Of a stretch of 62,344 nucleotides of DNA, positions 36,243 through 45,622 are shown piece after piece. This DNA comes from Comamonadaceae bacterium. GTDB taxonomy: Bacteria > Pseudomonadota > Gammaproteobacteria > Burkholderiales > Burkholderiaceae_C. Position 1 is the stretch's first letter; the number at the start of each line of letters is the position of its first letter. The stretch lies in the NCBI GenBank assembly GCA_030528485.1, contig JAUMYU010000005.1, forward strand, positions 1 to 62,344, read 5' to 3'. Below the pieces are notes generated by a model. It worked only from the letters and a program-made list of their open reading frames with translations, was not told the DNA's origin and made no database searches. The translations under genes were made by a program, and so were the position numbers.

Positions 36243-37679
36243 ATGAAACACGCCATACACCACATCCACTTCGTCGGCATCGGCGGCGCGGGCATGAGTC
36301 CGATTGCCGAGGTGCTGCATGGTCAGGGCTACACCATCTCTGGCTCTGATTTGCAGGATGGCGCTGTGGTGCAGCGCCTGGCCTCGTTGGGCATGCACAT
36401 TTGCATTGGCCACGATGCCGGTCATGTGCAGCAAGCCGATGCGGTGGTGACTTCGACCGCAGTGAAAGCCGATAACCCGGAGGTCATGGCTGCGCGTGCG
36501 CGTGGCATCCCCGTTGTGCCGCGTGCCATGATGCTGGCGGAGTTGATGCGCTCCCGTCAGGGCATCGCTGTGGCTGGCACCCACGGTAAAACCACCACCA
36601 CCAGTCTTATCACCACCGTGCTGGAAGCGGCAGGGCTGGATCCCACTTTCGTGATTGGCGGGCGACTGAAAAGCGCTGGTGCAAATGCGCGCCTGGGTAA
36701 AGGGGATTACATCGTGGTCGAGGCGGATGAATCCGATGCCTCCTTTCTCAACCTCTCTCCTGTCATGGCCGTTGTGACCAATATTGAGCCGGATCACATG
36801 GAGACCTATGGGCACGATGAAGATCGCTTGCGCCAGGCATTTATCGACTTCCTCCATCGCATGCCTTTTTACGGCACGGCGGTGCTTTGCACGGAGGATG
36901 CTGGCGCGCGCGCCATCGTGCCGCGCATCAACTACGCTGTGACCACCTACGGCTTCCAAGAGGATGCACAGGTGCGCGCGGTGGATGTACGCGCGGTGGG
37001 GGAGCGTATGTGCTTTACCGTTCAGCGCCGTAATGGCGTAACCCTGCCGGATTTGCCCATTGAGCTGAATTTGCCCGGAACGCACAACGTGCTCAATGCG
37101 TTAGCCGCGATTGCGGTGGCGACAGAGCTGAATGTCGATGATGCAGCCATTCAGCAAGGGCTGGCCCAATTCCAGGGAGTAGGGCGGCGTTTTCAGCAAT
37201 ATGGCAATTTCGCTGTAGGCCCTGCACAGGCAGGGAGCTTTCGCCTGATTCAAGACTATGGCCACCACCCAGCGGAGGTGGCCGCTACCTTGGCGGCGGC
37301 GCGTGGCGCCTTTCCCGGTCGGCGTCTGATCGTGGCTTTCCAGCCGCACCGTTATTCGCGCACCCGTGATTGTTTTGAAGACTTCGTGCGGGTGCTCGGC
37401 CGTGCCGATCGCGTATTCCTCACCGAGGTTTACGCCGCTGGCGAAGCCCCCATTGTGGCCGCCGATGGCCGTTCGCTCACGCGTGCTGTGCGCGTCGCTG
37501 GTCAGGTAGAGCCTGTTTTTGTGGAAGACGTGCAGGCGCTTGGCGCAGCCATCCAGGCCATTTTGGAGGATGGCGACGTCGTTATCTATATGGGGGCTGG
37601 CAATATCGGCGCCGCAGCCGACGACTGGGCACAGCACTTGAAGCCTGCGCAAAACCATTTGGAGGAGACCGACGCATGA
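36243..37679 (+). CDS. murC: UDP-MurNAc:L-alanine ligase MurC
   Basis: 478 residues. [39 protein letters not shown] loop [42 protein letters not shown] and [18 protein letters not shown] are MurC blocks. It adds the first residue of the stem peptide. A 31-bp gap after murG is one of the few non-overlaps; ddlB overlaps its stop (ATGA). Confidence 0.97.
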   Translation: MKHAIHHIHFVGIGGAGMSPIAEVLHGQGYTISGSDLQDGAVVQRLASLGMHICIGHDAGHVQQADAVVTSTAVKADNPEVMAARARGIPVVPRAMMLAELMRSRQGIAVAGTHGKTTTTSLITTVLEAAGLDPTFVIGGRLKSAGANARLGKGDYIVVEADESDASFLNLSPVMAVVTNIEPDHMETYGHDEDRLRQAFIDFLHRMPFYGTAVLCTEDAGARAIVPRINYAVTTYGFQEDAQVRAVDVRAVGERMCFTVQRRNGVTLPDLPIELNLPGTHNVLNALAAIAVATELNVDDAAIQQGLAQFQGVGRRFQQYGNFAVGPAQAGSFRLIQDYGHHPAEVAATLAAARGAFPGRRLIVAFQPHRYSRTRDCFEDFVRVLGRADRVFLTEVYAAGEAPIVAADGRSLTRAVRVAGQVEPVFVEDVQALGAAIQAILEDGDVVIYMGAGNIGAAADDWAQHLKPAQNHLEETDA

Positions 37680-38707
37680 GCCACTACAGCCACTCCCCCC
37701 TGCAAACAGCCCCTGTGGACGGGAAGGCGCTGGGTAAAGTTGCCGTTCTCATGGGCGGGACGTCCGCCGAGCGTGAGGTTTCGCTCATGTCTGGTCAAGG
37801 CGTTCTGGCCGCTTTGCGTTCGCGAGGCGTTGACGCCCACGCCTTTGATACCGCCGAACAGCCGCTGTGGGATTTGAAAACGCAAGGCTTTGATCGATGC
37901 TTTATCGCCCTGCACGGTCGTGGCGGCGAAGATGGCACGCTGCAAGGCATGTTGGAGCTGCTGCGCATCCCTTACACCGGCCCAGGCGTGATGGCCTCTG
38001 CAATGGCCATGGATAAAGTGTTGACCAAACGTTTGTGGCAAGCCGACGGCCTGCCCACGCCTGCGTGGCGGCTGGTGGATTCGGCCCAGGGCGTAGCCCA
38101 GGCCCTGCGAGACTTGGGCGCGCCCATGATTGTCAAACCCGCGCGTGAGGGATCGACCATTGGCCTGACCAAGGTCATGGATACGACCCAGTGCGCGCAA
38201 GCCTATGCGCTGGCTGCGCGCTACGACGACGAAGTGCTGTGCGAGCAATTCATTGATGGCGAGGAAACCACTTGCGCATTGCTGCAAGTTCGCAGCTCTG
38301 ACTCGGGCGAGGCTTTGGCTGCCGTGCAAGCGTTGCCCGTGGTGCGCATCGTTGCGCCTGGCGGCAACTACGATTACCAGAACAAATACTTTGGCGAAGC
38401 CACCCAATACCACTGTCCTAGCGGTTTGCCCGCTGAATTGGAGCAGCGCATCCGGCATTTGAGCGAGCAAGCCTTTCGCTCACTGGGGTGCCGAGGCTGG
38501 GCGCGTGCAGATGTCATGGTGCGCCGCAGCGATGGCGACCCCTTTCTGCTGGAAATCAACACCTCGCCAGGCATGACAAGCCACTCGCTTGTGCCATTGG
38601 CCGCGCGTGCAGCGGGCCTGTCCTATGAAGAACTATGTGTGCAAATCCTGGCTGCGGCACGCTGCGATGCCCGGCCTGGGCGGGATCGCTCTGCCCGGGC
38701 GCTGTAA
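37676..38707 (+). CDS. ddlB: D-alanine:D-alanine ligase
   Basis: 343 residues. An ATP-grasp enzyme: [82 protein letters not shown] and [20 protein letters not shown]. It makes the D-Ala-D-Ala dipeptide used by MurF. The C-terminus has a short basic extension (GRDRSARAL). Confidence 0.96.
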   Translation: MSHYSHSPLQTAPVDGKALGKVAVLMGGTSAEREVSLMSGQGVLAALRSRGVDAHAFDTAEQPLWDLKTQGFDRCFIALHGRGGEDGTLQGMLELLRIPYTGPGVMASAMAMDKVLTKRLWQADGLPTPAWRLVDSAQGVAQALRDLGAPMIVKPAREGSTIGLTKVMDTTQCAQAYALAARYDDEVLCEQFIDGEETTCALLQVRSSDSGEALAAVQALPVVRIVAPGGNYDYQNKYFGEATQYHCPSGLPAELEQRIRHLSEQAFRSLGCRGWARADVMVRRSDGDPFLLEINTSPGMTSHSLVPLAARAAGLSYEELCVQILAAARCDARPGRDRSARAL

Positions 38708-38725
38708 CTCTTTTTCGCATCTGCC

Positions 38726-39724
38726 ATGAGTCGCCCCATGCCACCCGTTGACGTCCGTTTGATGAATGCCACCGCTTCGCTGGCGTTTTTCGGCGTGTTC
38801 ACGCTCGTTTGCGTGGCGCTGGTGTTTTGGCTGCTGCGCAACCCTGCGTTTGCCATTACACAAGTCACGGTGCATGGCAACCCGCAGCACAGCAGTGCTG
38901 CAAGCCTGCAAGCCAATGTGCTGTCCCAATTGCGCGGCAATCTGTTCACTCTGGAGCTGGCGCAGGCGCGCAAGGTTTTTGAGCAAATGCCCTGGGTGCG
39001 CGAGGCGGAGTTGCGCCGGGGCTTTCCCAACACACTGGAAGTTTTCCTGCAAGAGCATGAGCCTGTGGCGCTTTGGGACGGGCCGGAAGAATCCTCCATG
39101 CTGAACCGCTATGGCGAGGTTTTCGAGGCCAACCGGGGAGAGGTCGAGCACTTGAATTTGCCGAACCTGGCAGGCCCGCGTGAGCAATCGGGCCACGTTT
39201 TGGAGATGTATCACTACCTGTCGGGGCAGATGCAGCGGCATGCCGCTCTCCAGCAGAGCATGCAGCCCGTGGCCTTGTACCTCACGCCACGGGGCAGTTG
39301 GCAGATGTTTTTGGCCAATGGCGCGCATATCGAGTTGGGCGCAGGCCAGCAGTTGCAAGTGGGCGCACGGTTGGAAGACTTCTGGGCGACGCTGCCACAG
39401 GTGCTGGCCCCGCTGGGGCTGAAAGAGCAGGCGCTGGAATATGCCGATTTGCGCCACCGCAATGGTTATGCCATCCGCCTGCGTGGCGTGGCAACCCGGG
39501 TAGGTGATGAAGCAGCTCTGGCGCCAGGCGGCGCGGCACGCGCGCCAGTCAAGCCCGTTGCGGCTAAGCCTACTGCCGCTAAACCGGTTACGGCCAGGCC
39601 GGCGGCAAGAGCAGCCACGCCTGCAAACGCGAAGCAACAACCCGCTGGTCAGCCCGCGCGTGCGGTGCGGGCTGGCAACGTCAAAGATCAGAAAGCAGAT
39701 GGCCGGGCGGCAGCCCGGCCTTGA
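38726..39724 (+). CDS. ftsQ: Cell division protein FtsQ with a basic Ala/Pro/Lys tail
   Basis: 332 residues. A short cytoplasmic start, one membrane helix (about 15-37), a POTRA domain (FAITQVTVHGNPQHSSAASL, QLRGNLFTLELAQARKVFEQ, MPWVREAELRRGFPNTLEVF) and the FtsQ beta domain (LNRYGEVFEANRGE, GSWQMFLANGAHIELGAG). From about residue 268 it continues as a low-complexity periplasmic tail built on AAKP/ARPA repeats, absent from E. coli FtsQ. FtsQ recruits FtsL and FtsB. Confidence 0.95.
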   Translation: MSRPMPPVDVRLMNATASLAFFGVFTLVCVALVFWLLRNPAFAITQVTVHGNPQHSSAASLQANVLSQLRGNLFTLELAQARKVFEQMPWVREAELRRGFPNTLEVFLQEHEPVALWDGPEESSMLNRYGEVFEANRGEVEHLNLPNLAGPREQSGHVLEMYHYLSGQMQRHAALQQSMQPVALYLTPRGSWQMFLANGAHIELGAGQQLQVGARLEDFWATLPQVLAPLGLKEQALEYADLRHRNGYAIRLRGVATRVGDEAALAPGGAARAPVKPVAAKPTAAKPVTARPAARAATPANAKQQPAGQPARAVRAGNVKDQKADGRAAARP

Positions 39725-39738
39725 AGGACAACAAGGCA

Positions 39739-40968
39739 ATGGCTAAGGAATACAAGGACGTCATCGTCGGTCTGGACATCGGCACGGCCAAAGTCATGGC
39801 CGTGGTGGCTGAAGTGCAGGAGGATGGCCAGCTTCGCATCGTCGGTCTGGGCGCATCTCCCAGCAACGGATTGAAGCGCGGCGTGGTCGTCAATATCGAG
39901 GCGACGGTGCAAAGCATCGAGCAAGCCCTGCGCGAGGCCGAACTGATGGCCGACTGCAAGATCCAAAGCGTTTACACCGGCATCACGGGCAGCCATATCC
40001 GCAGCTTCAATTCCAGGGGCATGGTGGCTATCAAGAGCAAGGAAGTCTCGCAGGCGGACATCAACAATGTGCTGGATACCGCCAAAACCATCAACATCCC
40101 CTCGGATCAGCGCCTGCTGCTGGTGGCTTCGCAAGAGTTCGAGATCGATAACCAGGAAGTCAAAGAGCCCATCGGCATGAGCGGCATCCGGCTGGAGGCG
40201 CACGTGCACATCGTCACGGGCGCGCAGAGCGCGGCCGAGAACATCATCAAATGCGTGCGCCGCTGCGGCCTGGAGGTGGAGCAACTAGCGCTCAACCCGC
40301 TGGCCTCCAGCCTCTCCGTGCTCACCGATGACGAGCGTGAGCTGGGCGTGGCGCTGGTCGATATCGGCGCGGGCACGACGGATGTGGCCATCTTCTCCGG
40401 CGGGGCGATCCGCCATACCGCCGTCATCCCCATTGCAGGCGATCTCATCACCAGCGACATCGCCATGGCGCTGCGCACCCCGACCAAGGACGCGGAGGAC
40501 ATCAAGATCGAAAACGGCTGCGCTAAAGCCATGCTGGCCGATCCAGATGCGCAGGTTGAGGTCCCAGGGCTGGGCGACCGCGGCCCGCGCCTGATCAACA
40601 AGCAAGCCCTGGCAGGAGTGATTGAGCCGCGCGTGGAGGAAATCTTCTCGCTGGTGCAGCAAGTCATCAGCGAGTCGGGCTATGAGGAAATCCTCTCCTC
40701 GGGCGTAGTGCTGACAGGCGGTTCTTCGCTCATGCCTGGCATGGTCGAGCTGGGCGAGGACATCTTTCTCAAGCCCGTGCGCCGGGGCGCGCCGCACTAC
40801 CAGGGGCCGTTGGCGGAAATGGTGGATCAGCCGCATGCCGCCACCGTCATGGGATTGCTGGAAGAAGCCCGCCTGGAGCGTTCGCGCGGCTACCGCGTGA
40901 CCAGCAAAAGCAGCTCGGTGAAAAACGTCTTTGCACGCATCCGCGACTTCATCGTAGGGAACTTCTAA
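39739..40968 (+). CDS. ftsA: Cell division protein FtsA
   Basis: 409 residues from the ATG at 39739. An actin-like ATPase: phosphate-1 VGLDIGTAKVMAVV, the SHS2/1C domain (ASPSNGLKRGVVVNIEATVQ), VDIGAGTTDVAIF and VLTGGSSLMPGMVELGE. The C-terminal amphipathic helix KNVFARIRDFIVGNF anchors FtsZ filaments to the membrane. Confidence 0.97.
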   Translation: MAKEYKDVIVGLDIGTAKVMAVVAEVQEDGQLRIVGLGASPSNGLKRGVVVNIEATVQSIEQALREAELMADCKIQSVYTGITGSHIRSFNSRGMVAIKSKEVSQADINNVLDTAKTINIPSDQRLLLVASQEFEIDNQEVKEPIGMSGIRLEAHVHIVTGAQSAAENIIKCVRRCGLEVEQLALNPLASSLSVLTDDERELGVALVDIGAGTTDVAIFSGGAIRHTAVIPIAGDLITSDIAMALRTPTKDAEDIKIENGCAKAMLADPDAQVEVPGLGDRGPRLINKQALAGVIEPRVEEIFSLVQQVISESGYEEILSSGVVLTGGSSLMPGMVELGEDIFLKPVRRGAPHYQGPLAEMVDQPHAATVMGLLEEARLERSRGYRVTSKSSSVKNVFARIRDFIVGNF

Positions 40969-41203
40969 GCCATGTTGCGCAGTCGCCTGTCCCCCACCCG
41001 CTGCGAGCATGGCCACAGCCGCTCCAGTCCATCGTTTCGCTGGCTCGTCCACAACCGCGTGCGCTGGCGAATGCCGCTCGCGCCCGGGCCGCGATCAAGC
41101 GGCAGGGCGCTTGCTGGCTATTTCAGTCTCGCCCCCTTTGGCCTGGCCGCAATTTTCAGTTTCATTAATCCCCACCACCCCTCTGTTCATAAGGAGCAAC
41201 AAC

Positions 41204-42418
41204 ATGAGCATCAACATTGATATGCTGGATAACGACACTTTCGGCCAAGGCACTTGCATCAAGGTGTTCGGCGTTGGCGGCGGCGGCGGCAACGCCGTCA
41301 ATCACATGATCGAGCAGCGCGTGGAGGGCGTGGAGTACATCTGCGCCAACACCGATGCGCAAGCTTTGGCGCGCATCCCGGCCGATCGCATCATCCAACT
41401 GGGCGCCAATGGCCTGGGCGCGGGCGGCAAACCCGAGCATGGCCGTGAAGCGGCCGAGATGGCCGAGCACGAAATCCGCAAGGCCATTGAAGGCGCGCAC
41501 ATGTTGTTCATCACCGCCGGCATGGGCGGCGGCACCGGCACTGGCGCGGCCCCCGTGATTGCGCGCATCGCCAAAAGCATGGGCGTGCTGACCGTGGGTG
41601 TGGTGACCAAGCCTTTCGAGTGGGAACAGGCGCGCCGCATGAAAAATGCCGAAGCGGGCCTGGATGAGCTGGAGAGCAATGTCGATTCGCTCATCGTCGT
41701 GCTCAACGAGAAGCTGCTCACCGTCTATGGCGACGACATCACTCAGGAAGAAGCCTTCGCCAAAATCAACGACGTGCTGCGCAACGCAGTGGGCGGCATT
41801 GCCGAAATCATCAATGAGTATGGCCTCATCAACGTGGACTTCGCCGACGTGAAGACCATCATGGGCGAGCCAGGCAAGGCCATGATGGGCACGGCCAGCG
41901 CCTCCGGCCCGGATCGCGCCCGCATCGCGGCCGAGCAGGCCATCGCCTGCCCGCTGCTCGAAGGCGTGGATCTCTCGGGCGCCAAAGGCATGCTGGTGCT
42001 CGTCACCGCCGCGCGCGGCAGCCTCAAGCTCTCCGAATCCAAGCAGGCCGTCAGCACCGTCAATGCTTACGCCAGCGGCGATGTCAACGTCATCTTCGGC
42101 GCGGCCTACGACGACAGCCTGGGCGACGAGTTGCGCGTGACGGTGGTGGCCACGGGCCTGTCCGACCCCAACGCACGCCGCTCCAACATCACGATGGTCA
42201 GCCCCCGCACCGGCACCGACAACCTGCCCTTGCACGGCGGTGGTCGCGGTGGCGTGGCGCCCGCTGGCCGCAGCAATCCGCGCTACGAAAACCTGGCCGT
42301 GCCCACGACCTGGCGCAGCCCCCGCAGCGATGGCGCTTCGGCGCGCGTGGATGCCATGTCCTCCGGCGGCATGGAAGAAGTGGAAATCCCCGCTTTCCTG
42401 CGCAAACAAGCCGATTAA
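41204..42418 (+). CDS. ftsZ: Cell division GTPase FtsZ
   Basis: 404 residues from the ATG at 41204, chosen because AAGGAG (41191-41196) stands before it. The tubulin-type GTPase domain has KVFGVGGGGGNAVNHM and the signature loop GMGGGTGTGAAPVIARIAKS, with the T7 loop NVDFADVKTIMGEPG. A Gly/Arg-rich linker leads to the conserved C-terminal peptide EEVEIPAFLRKQAD that binds FtsA and ZipA. The 235-bp gap after ftsA holds no credible gene and probably carries a promoter of its own. Confidence 0.98.
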   Translation: MSINIDMLDNDTFGQGTCIKVFGVGGGGGNAVNHMIEQRVEGVEYICANTDAQALARIPADRIIQLGANGLGAGGKPEHGREAAEMAEHEIRKAIEGAHMLFITAGMGGGTGTGAAPVIARIAKSMGVLTVGVVTKPFEWEQARRMKNAEAGLDELESNVDSLIVVLNEKLLTVYGDDITQEEAFAKINDVLRNAVGGIAEIINEYGLINVDFADVKTIMGEPGKAMMGTASASGPDRARIAAEQAIACPLLEGVDLSGAKGMLVLVTAARGSLKLSESKQAVSTVNAYASGDVNVIFGAAYDDSLGDELRVTVVATGLSDPNARRSNITMVSPRTGTDNLPLHGGGRGGVAPAGRSNPRYENLAVPTTWRSPRSDGASARVDAMSSGGMEEVEIPAFLRKQAD

Positions 42419-42470
42419 GCATCGGCCAACGCGCAGCGCATCAGTCCTGATGGGAGGTCAGGGCTGATTT

Positions 42471-42541
42471 GCAAATCAATAAGAAATAAAACAAAGTGTT
42501 TTCGGCTTGGTGGGCGGTATTTTGTTTTTCTCTTGATTTGC
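42471..42541 (+). repeat. 71-bp palindromic repeat, copy 9
   Basis: Left arm GCAAATCAATAAGAAATAAA, right arm TTTGTTTTTCTCTTGATTTGC; core AGTGTTTTCGGCTTGG. It starts 52 bp after the ftsZ stop. The outermost pair is G-C here instead of A-T, with both arms changed. Confidence 0.9.
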
Positions 42542-42563
42542 ACTTCTGTTTTCTTTGAAGTGC
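42540..42563. repeat. Hairpin joining repeat copies 9 and 9b
   Basis: Perfect 7-bp arms GCACTTC / GAAGTGC with a 10-bp T-rich loop, exactly at the junction of the two neighbouring palindromic repeats. Confidence 0.5.
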
Positions 42564-42632
42564 AGATCGTCAGGAAACAAAATCCCCCTGCTATGGCAAG
42601 CCAGCTATGCGTTGGCTTTTCTTATGATTTGA
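42562..42632 (+). repeat. 71-bp palindromic repeat, copy 9b (degenerate)
   Basis: GCAGATCGTCAGGAAACAAA and GGCTTTTCTTATGATTTGA flank a core CCTGCTATGGCAAGCC. It has family length and spacing but eroded arms. It directly follows copy 9. Confidence 0.5.
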
Positions 42633-42640
42633 GTGGTGTA

Positions 42641-42675
42641 AAAAAAGCGCATCGGGCTGGCCCGATGCGCTTTTT
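42641..42675. terminator. Bidirectional terminator between ftsZ and lpxC
   Basis: Stem AAAAAGCGCATCGGG / CCCGATGCGCTTTTT with loop CTGG. A and T runs on both sides let it end both convergent transcripts. Confidence 0.9.
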
Positions 42676-42724
42676 GATTGGAAAGCTGGTTTGAAAAGCC
42701 TGCCCCCGCCCGTTCTCGCCGTTC

Positions 42725-43648
42725 TCAATACGCCAGCGCGCCAGCCCTGAAACCCTGGGGCGCTTGTTGCTCGTCATCAAACGTCGCCACCTCCCAGGCG
42801 TCGGGTTGCGCCAGCAGCGCGCGCAGCAGCTCATTGTTCATCGCGTGGCCCGAGCGGTACGCGCTATAGGCGGCCAGCAGCGGGCTGCCCAGGATATACA
42901 AATCGCCAATGGCATCCAGAATCTTGTGCCGCGCAAATTCATCGTCGTAGCGCAGCCCGCCTTCGTTGAGGATTTTGTAATCGTCCATCACGATGGCGTT
43001 GTCCAAACCGCCGCCCAAAGCCAGCCCGTTGGCGCGCAGCGCCTCCACATCGCGCGTAAAGCCGAAGGTGCGCGCGCGCGCGATTTCCTTGACGTAGTGC
43101 CCCCGGCCCATGTCGAAGCACACGCTTTGCCCCGTCAAATCCACCGCCGGGTGGCTGAAGTCGATTTCAAAATCCAGCTTGAACCCGTTGTAAGGCTCCA
43201 GCCGCGCCCATTTGGACTGCCCCATGCCATCCACGCGCACCTGCACCGGCTTGGTCACGCGCACAAAACGCCGCGCCGCGCTTTGCACCTCAATGCCCGC
43301 CTGCTGGAGCAGATAGACAAAAGGCGCTGACGAGCCATCGAAAATGGGCACTTCCTCGGCCGTCAAATCGATATACAGGTTATCGATGCCCAGCCCCGCG
43401 CAGGCGGACATGATGTGCTCAATCGTGCTGATGCGCGCCTGCTCGCTGCCAATCGTGGAGGCCATGCGCGTATCAAACACCGCATCGGCGCTGACGCGCA
43501 CAGGCTGCGGCTGGGGTAAATCGACGCGGGTGAAAACAATGCCTGTATTGACAGGCGCGGGCCGCAAGGTCAGATCAACGCGGCGGCCGCTGTGCAAGCC
43601 AACACCGGTGGCTTGATTGAGAGTGCGAATGGTTCTCTGGGCTAGCAT
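42725..43648 (-). CDS. lpxC: UDP-3-O-acyl-GlcNAc deacetylase LpxC
   Basis: 307 residues. [20 protein letters not shown], zinc ligand His78 in [58 protein letters not shown] (the second His and Asp zinc ligands) and [15 protein letters not shown]. This zinc enzyme commits the cell to lipid A synthesis and is essential in most Gram-negatives. It lies next to ftsZ as usual, but on the opposite strand. Confidence 0.97.
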   Translation of the reverse strand: MLAQRTIRTLNQATGVGLHSGRRVDLTLRPAPVNTGIVFTRVDLPQPQPVRVSADAVFDTRMASTIGSEQARISTIEHIMSACAGLGIDNLYIDLTAEEVPIFDGSSAPFVYLLQQAGIEVQSAARRFVRVTKPVQVRVDGMGQSKWARLEPYNGFKLDFEIDFSHPAVDLTGQSVCFDMGRGHYVKEIARARTFGFTRDVEALRANGLALGGGLDNAIVMDDYKILNEGGLRYDDEFARHKILDAIGDLYILGSPLLAAYSAYRSGHAMNNELLRALLAQPDAWEVATFDDEQQAPQGFRAGALAY

Positions 43649-43750
43649 GGGCGCGCATTCTAGAGCGTGTTATGCACTTTGCGCTTGCCCATGCAAACAG
43701 GCTTGTGTCCCTGCAACTGCATGAATGCCATCAAAACGGAGATTGTGTAT

Positions 43751-44737
43751 ATGCCAAACTGGCATGCCGACAGTTTGTTCATGATTGAAAATGCCACGCT
43801 GGCGCCCTCTGGCCACAATACGCAGCCGTGGATTTTTGCGGTGAAAAAGGGCGCAATCACGATTCGCCCCGATTTTTCAAGGCGTTTGCCTGTGGTGGAT
43901 GGCGATAACCGTGAATTGTTTATCAGCCTGGGGTGCGCTGTGGAAAATCTGTGTTTGGCCGCATCGGAGCGGAAATATCGCGCCAACGTCACAGTTTCTG
44001 CATCTGGTGAAATCACCATTGGCTTGATTCAGGATGTGAATATAAAGGCGCATCCTCTTTTTGAGGGTATTGCCCGGCGCCAAACCAATCGCGGTATTTA
44101 TTCTGGAAAAAGCATTGCCGAAGATGTGCTGGCGCATATTTTGCGGGGTTTTGAAAACGACCATGCCCATCGCATTCACCTCTGGCCACGGGCAAGCCAG
44201 GAGTTCGAGGCCCTGGCCCAATGCGTGATGCAGGGCAACGCTGCGCAAATGAATGATCCGGCATTCAAAGCGGAGTTGCTGGCATGGATTCGTTTCAACC
44301 GCGCGCATGCCCAGCGCACGCGAGATGGTTTGAGTTATGCGGCTTTGGGCGCTCCCAGTTTGCCCGCGTGGCTGGTGCGGCCTATTGTGAAAGGGATGCT
44401 CAATGAGAAAAAGCAAAATGCCACAGATCGGCGAAAAATCGATTCCTCATCGCATTTGGTATTGATTTCCAGCGTGGCCAATCACCCGGTTTCCTGGATT
44501 GAAACGGGGCGTGTTTTGCAGCGGTTTTTATTGCAATTGACACAAGCGGGGATTGCGCATGCTTATTTGAATCAGCCTTGCGAGGTGCCTGCATTGCAAA
44601 GCGTATTGCGCGCGCAATGGCTCAATAACGCATCGTTTGCGCAAATCCTGCTGCGCATCGGTTATGGCAAGCCGCTGCCGCATGCTTTGCGCCGGCCAGT
44701 GCAGGCGGTGATGCTGGATACTGGCTCCAGAATTTGA
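43751..44737 (+). CDS. Acg/nitroreductase-fold FMN protein
   Basis: 328 residues from the ATG at 43751 (GGAG upstream; 43721 is an alternative). It resembles the Acg family of degenerate nitroreductases: an N-terminal ATLAPSGHNTQPWIFAVKKG, DNRELFISLGCAVENLCLAA, RRQTNRGIYSGKSIAED, then a second half with VLISSVANHPVSWIETGRVL and YLNQPCEVPAL. Acg proteins bind FMN poorly and may store it. The lower GC content and AT-rich codons set it apart from its neighbours and suggest acquisition. It stands alone between repeat copies 9b and 10, convergent with the esterase. Confidence 0.75.
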   Translation: MPNWHADSLFMIENATLAPSGHNTQPWIFAVKKGAITIRPDFSRRLPVVDGDNRELFISLGCAVENLCLAASERKYRANVTVSASGEITIGLIQDVNIKAHPLFEGIARRQTNRGIYSGKSIAEDVLAHILRGFENDHAHRIHLWPRASQEFEALAQCVMQGNAAQMNDPAFKAELLAWIRFNRAHAQRTRDGLSYAALGAPSLPAWLVRPIVKGMLNEKKQNATDRRKIDSSSHLVLISSVANHPVSWIETGRVLQRFLLQLTQAGIAHAYLNQPCEVPALQSVLRAQWLNNASFAQILLRIGYGKPLPHALRRPVQAVMLDTGSRI

Positions 44738-44742
44738 ATTTT

Positions 44743-44813
44743 CCCAATCAAAAAGAAACAAAATGACCTTGTTTCGGCATGGTGGGTATAAGGTTGATTT
44801 TATTTTGATTGGT
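44743..44813 (+). repeat. 71-bp palindromic repeat, copy 10
   Basis: Left arm CCCAATCAAAAAGAAACAAA, right arm GATTTTATTTTGATTGGT; core ACCTTGTTTCGGCATGGTGG. Both arms carry the same change (CCAATC / GATTGG instead of CAAATC / GATTTG). It begins 5 bp after the nitroreductase-like stop and contains the stop codon of the SGNH esterase. Confidence 0.92.
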
Positions 44814-45522
44814 AATTTGGGGTGGGCTTGGGCGCGGTCAGCAATGCATGCACGGCGGGCCAGACGGTGTCGAGGATCAGCGGCTGGGCGGCGGCGTTGG
44901 GGTGGATGCGGTCGGGCTGGAAATAGGTTTGCACGTCGTCGGGGGCGGAGATGGCTTCGAGCATGAACGGCACCAGGGCGGCGCCGCTTTGCTCGGCTGC
45001 CTGGGTGAAGACGGCGGCGAAGTCGCGGCTGTATTGCGCGCCGTAGTTGGGCGGCACCTGGATGCCCAGCAGCAGGGTGCGGGCGCTGGCGGCGTGGGCG
45101 GCGTCGATCATGGCGCGCAGGTTGTCGCGCGTGTGGGGCAGGGGCAGGCCGCGCAGGGCGTCGTTGCCGCCCAGCTCGATGACGACGTAGCGCGGCTGGT
45201 GGGCTTTGAGCAGTGCGGGCAGGCGCGCACGTGCGCCGGAGGTGGTTTCGCCGCTGATGCTGGCGTTGACGACGGTTACGGGCAGGCCCTGGGTTTGCAG
45301 GCGTTGCTCCAGCAAGGCCACCCAGCCTTGGCCGCGGGCGAGGCCGTATTCGGCGCTGATGGAGTCGCCCACGATCAGCAGGCGCGCGGGTGCAGCAGCG
45401 GGTGCGGCTGGTTGCTCTTGCGCTTGCGCAAGATGGGGCAGACCCAGCGTGCAGAGGCCCAATAGGCCCAGCAGTTGCGCGCTGAAGTGGCGCCGGGTGT
45501 GGCGTGGCTTGGGGTGGTGCAT
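44800..45522 (-). CDS. SGNH/GDSL arylesterase-thioesterase, TesA-like, secreted
   Basis: 240 residues. A twin-arginine-like N-terminus (RHTRRHFSAQLLGLLGLCTL) ends in a cleavage site near LAQAQEQ. The mature enzyme has the GDSL block LLIVGDSISAEYGLARGQGW (nucleophile Ser), NASISGETTSG, ELGGNDALRGLPL and the catalytic DRIHPN, as in TesA/arylesterase. It acts in the periplasm on small esters or thioesters. The last residues (NYQSK) and the TAA stop are encoded by palindromic repeat copy 10, so the original C-terminus may have been different. Confidence 0.88.
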   Translation of the reverse strand: MHHPKPRHTRRHFSAQLLGLLGLCTLGLPHLAQAQEQPAAPAAAPARLLIVGDSISAEYGLARGQGWVALLEQRLQTQGLPVTVVNASISGETTSGARARLPALLKAHQPRYVVIELGGNDALRGLPLPHTRDNLRAMIDAAHAASARTLLLGIQVPPNYGAQYSRDFAAVFTQAAEQSGAALVPFMLEAISAPDDVQTYFQPDRIHPNAAAQPLILDTVWPAVHALLTAPKPTPNYQSK

Positions 45523-45543
45523 GGCGGTTGGTTGGGTGATTTT

Positions 45544-45609
45544 GCAAATGGAAAATTGATTCCTTGAGCAGCATGCCTAAACAAGGCGATTTTATTTCTT
45601 TTGATTTGT
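45544..45609 (-). repeat. 71-bp palindromic repeat, copy 11
   Basis: Right arm ATTTTATTTCTTTTGATTTGT; the left arm GCAAATGGAAAATT lacks the central CAAA, so the copy is 66 bp. Core on the minus strand CCTTGTTTAGGCATGCTG. It ends 13 bp from the hemC stop and lies 21 bp before the esterase start. Confidence 0.88.
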
Positions 45610-45622
45610 AAAAAATGATGCT

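Noticed and set aside
40972..41220. 82-aa open frame between ftsA and ftsZ
   Set aside because: No ribosome site, no family resemblance, Arg/Ser/Pro-rich; it runs into ftsZ in another frame. More likely a leader or promoter region.
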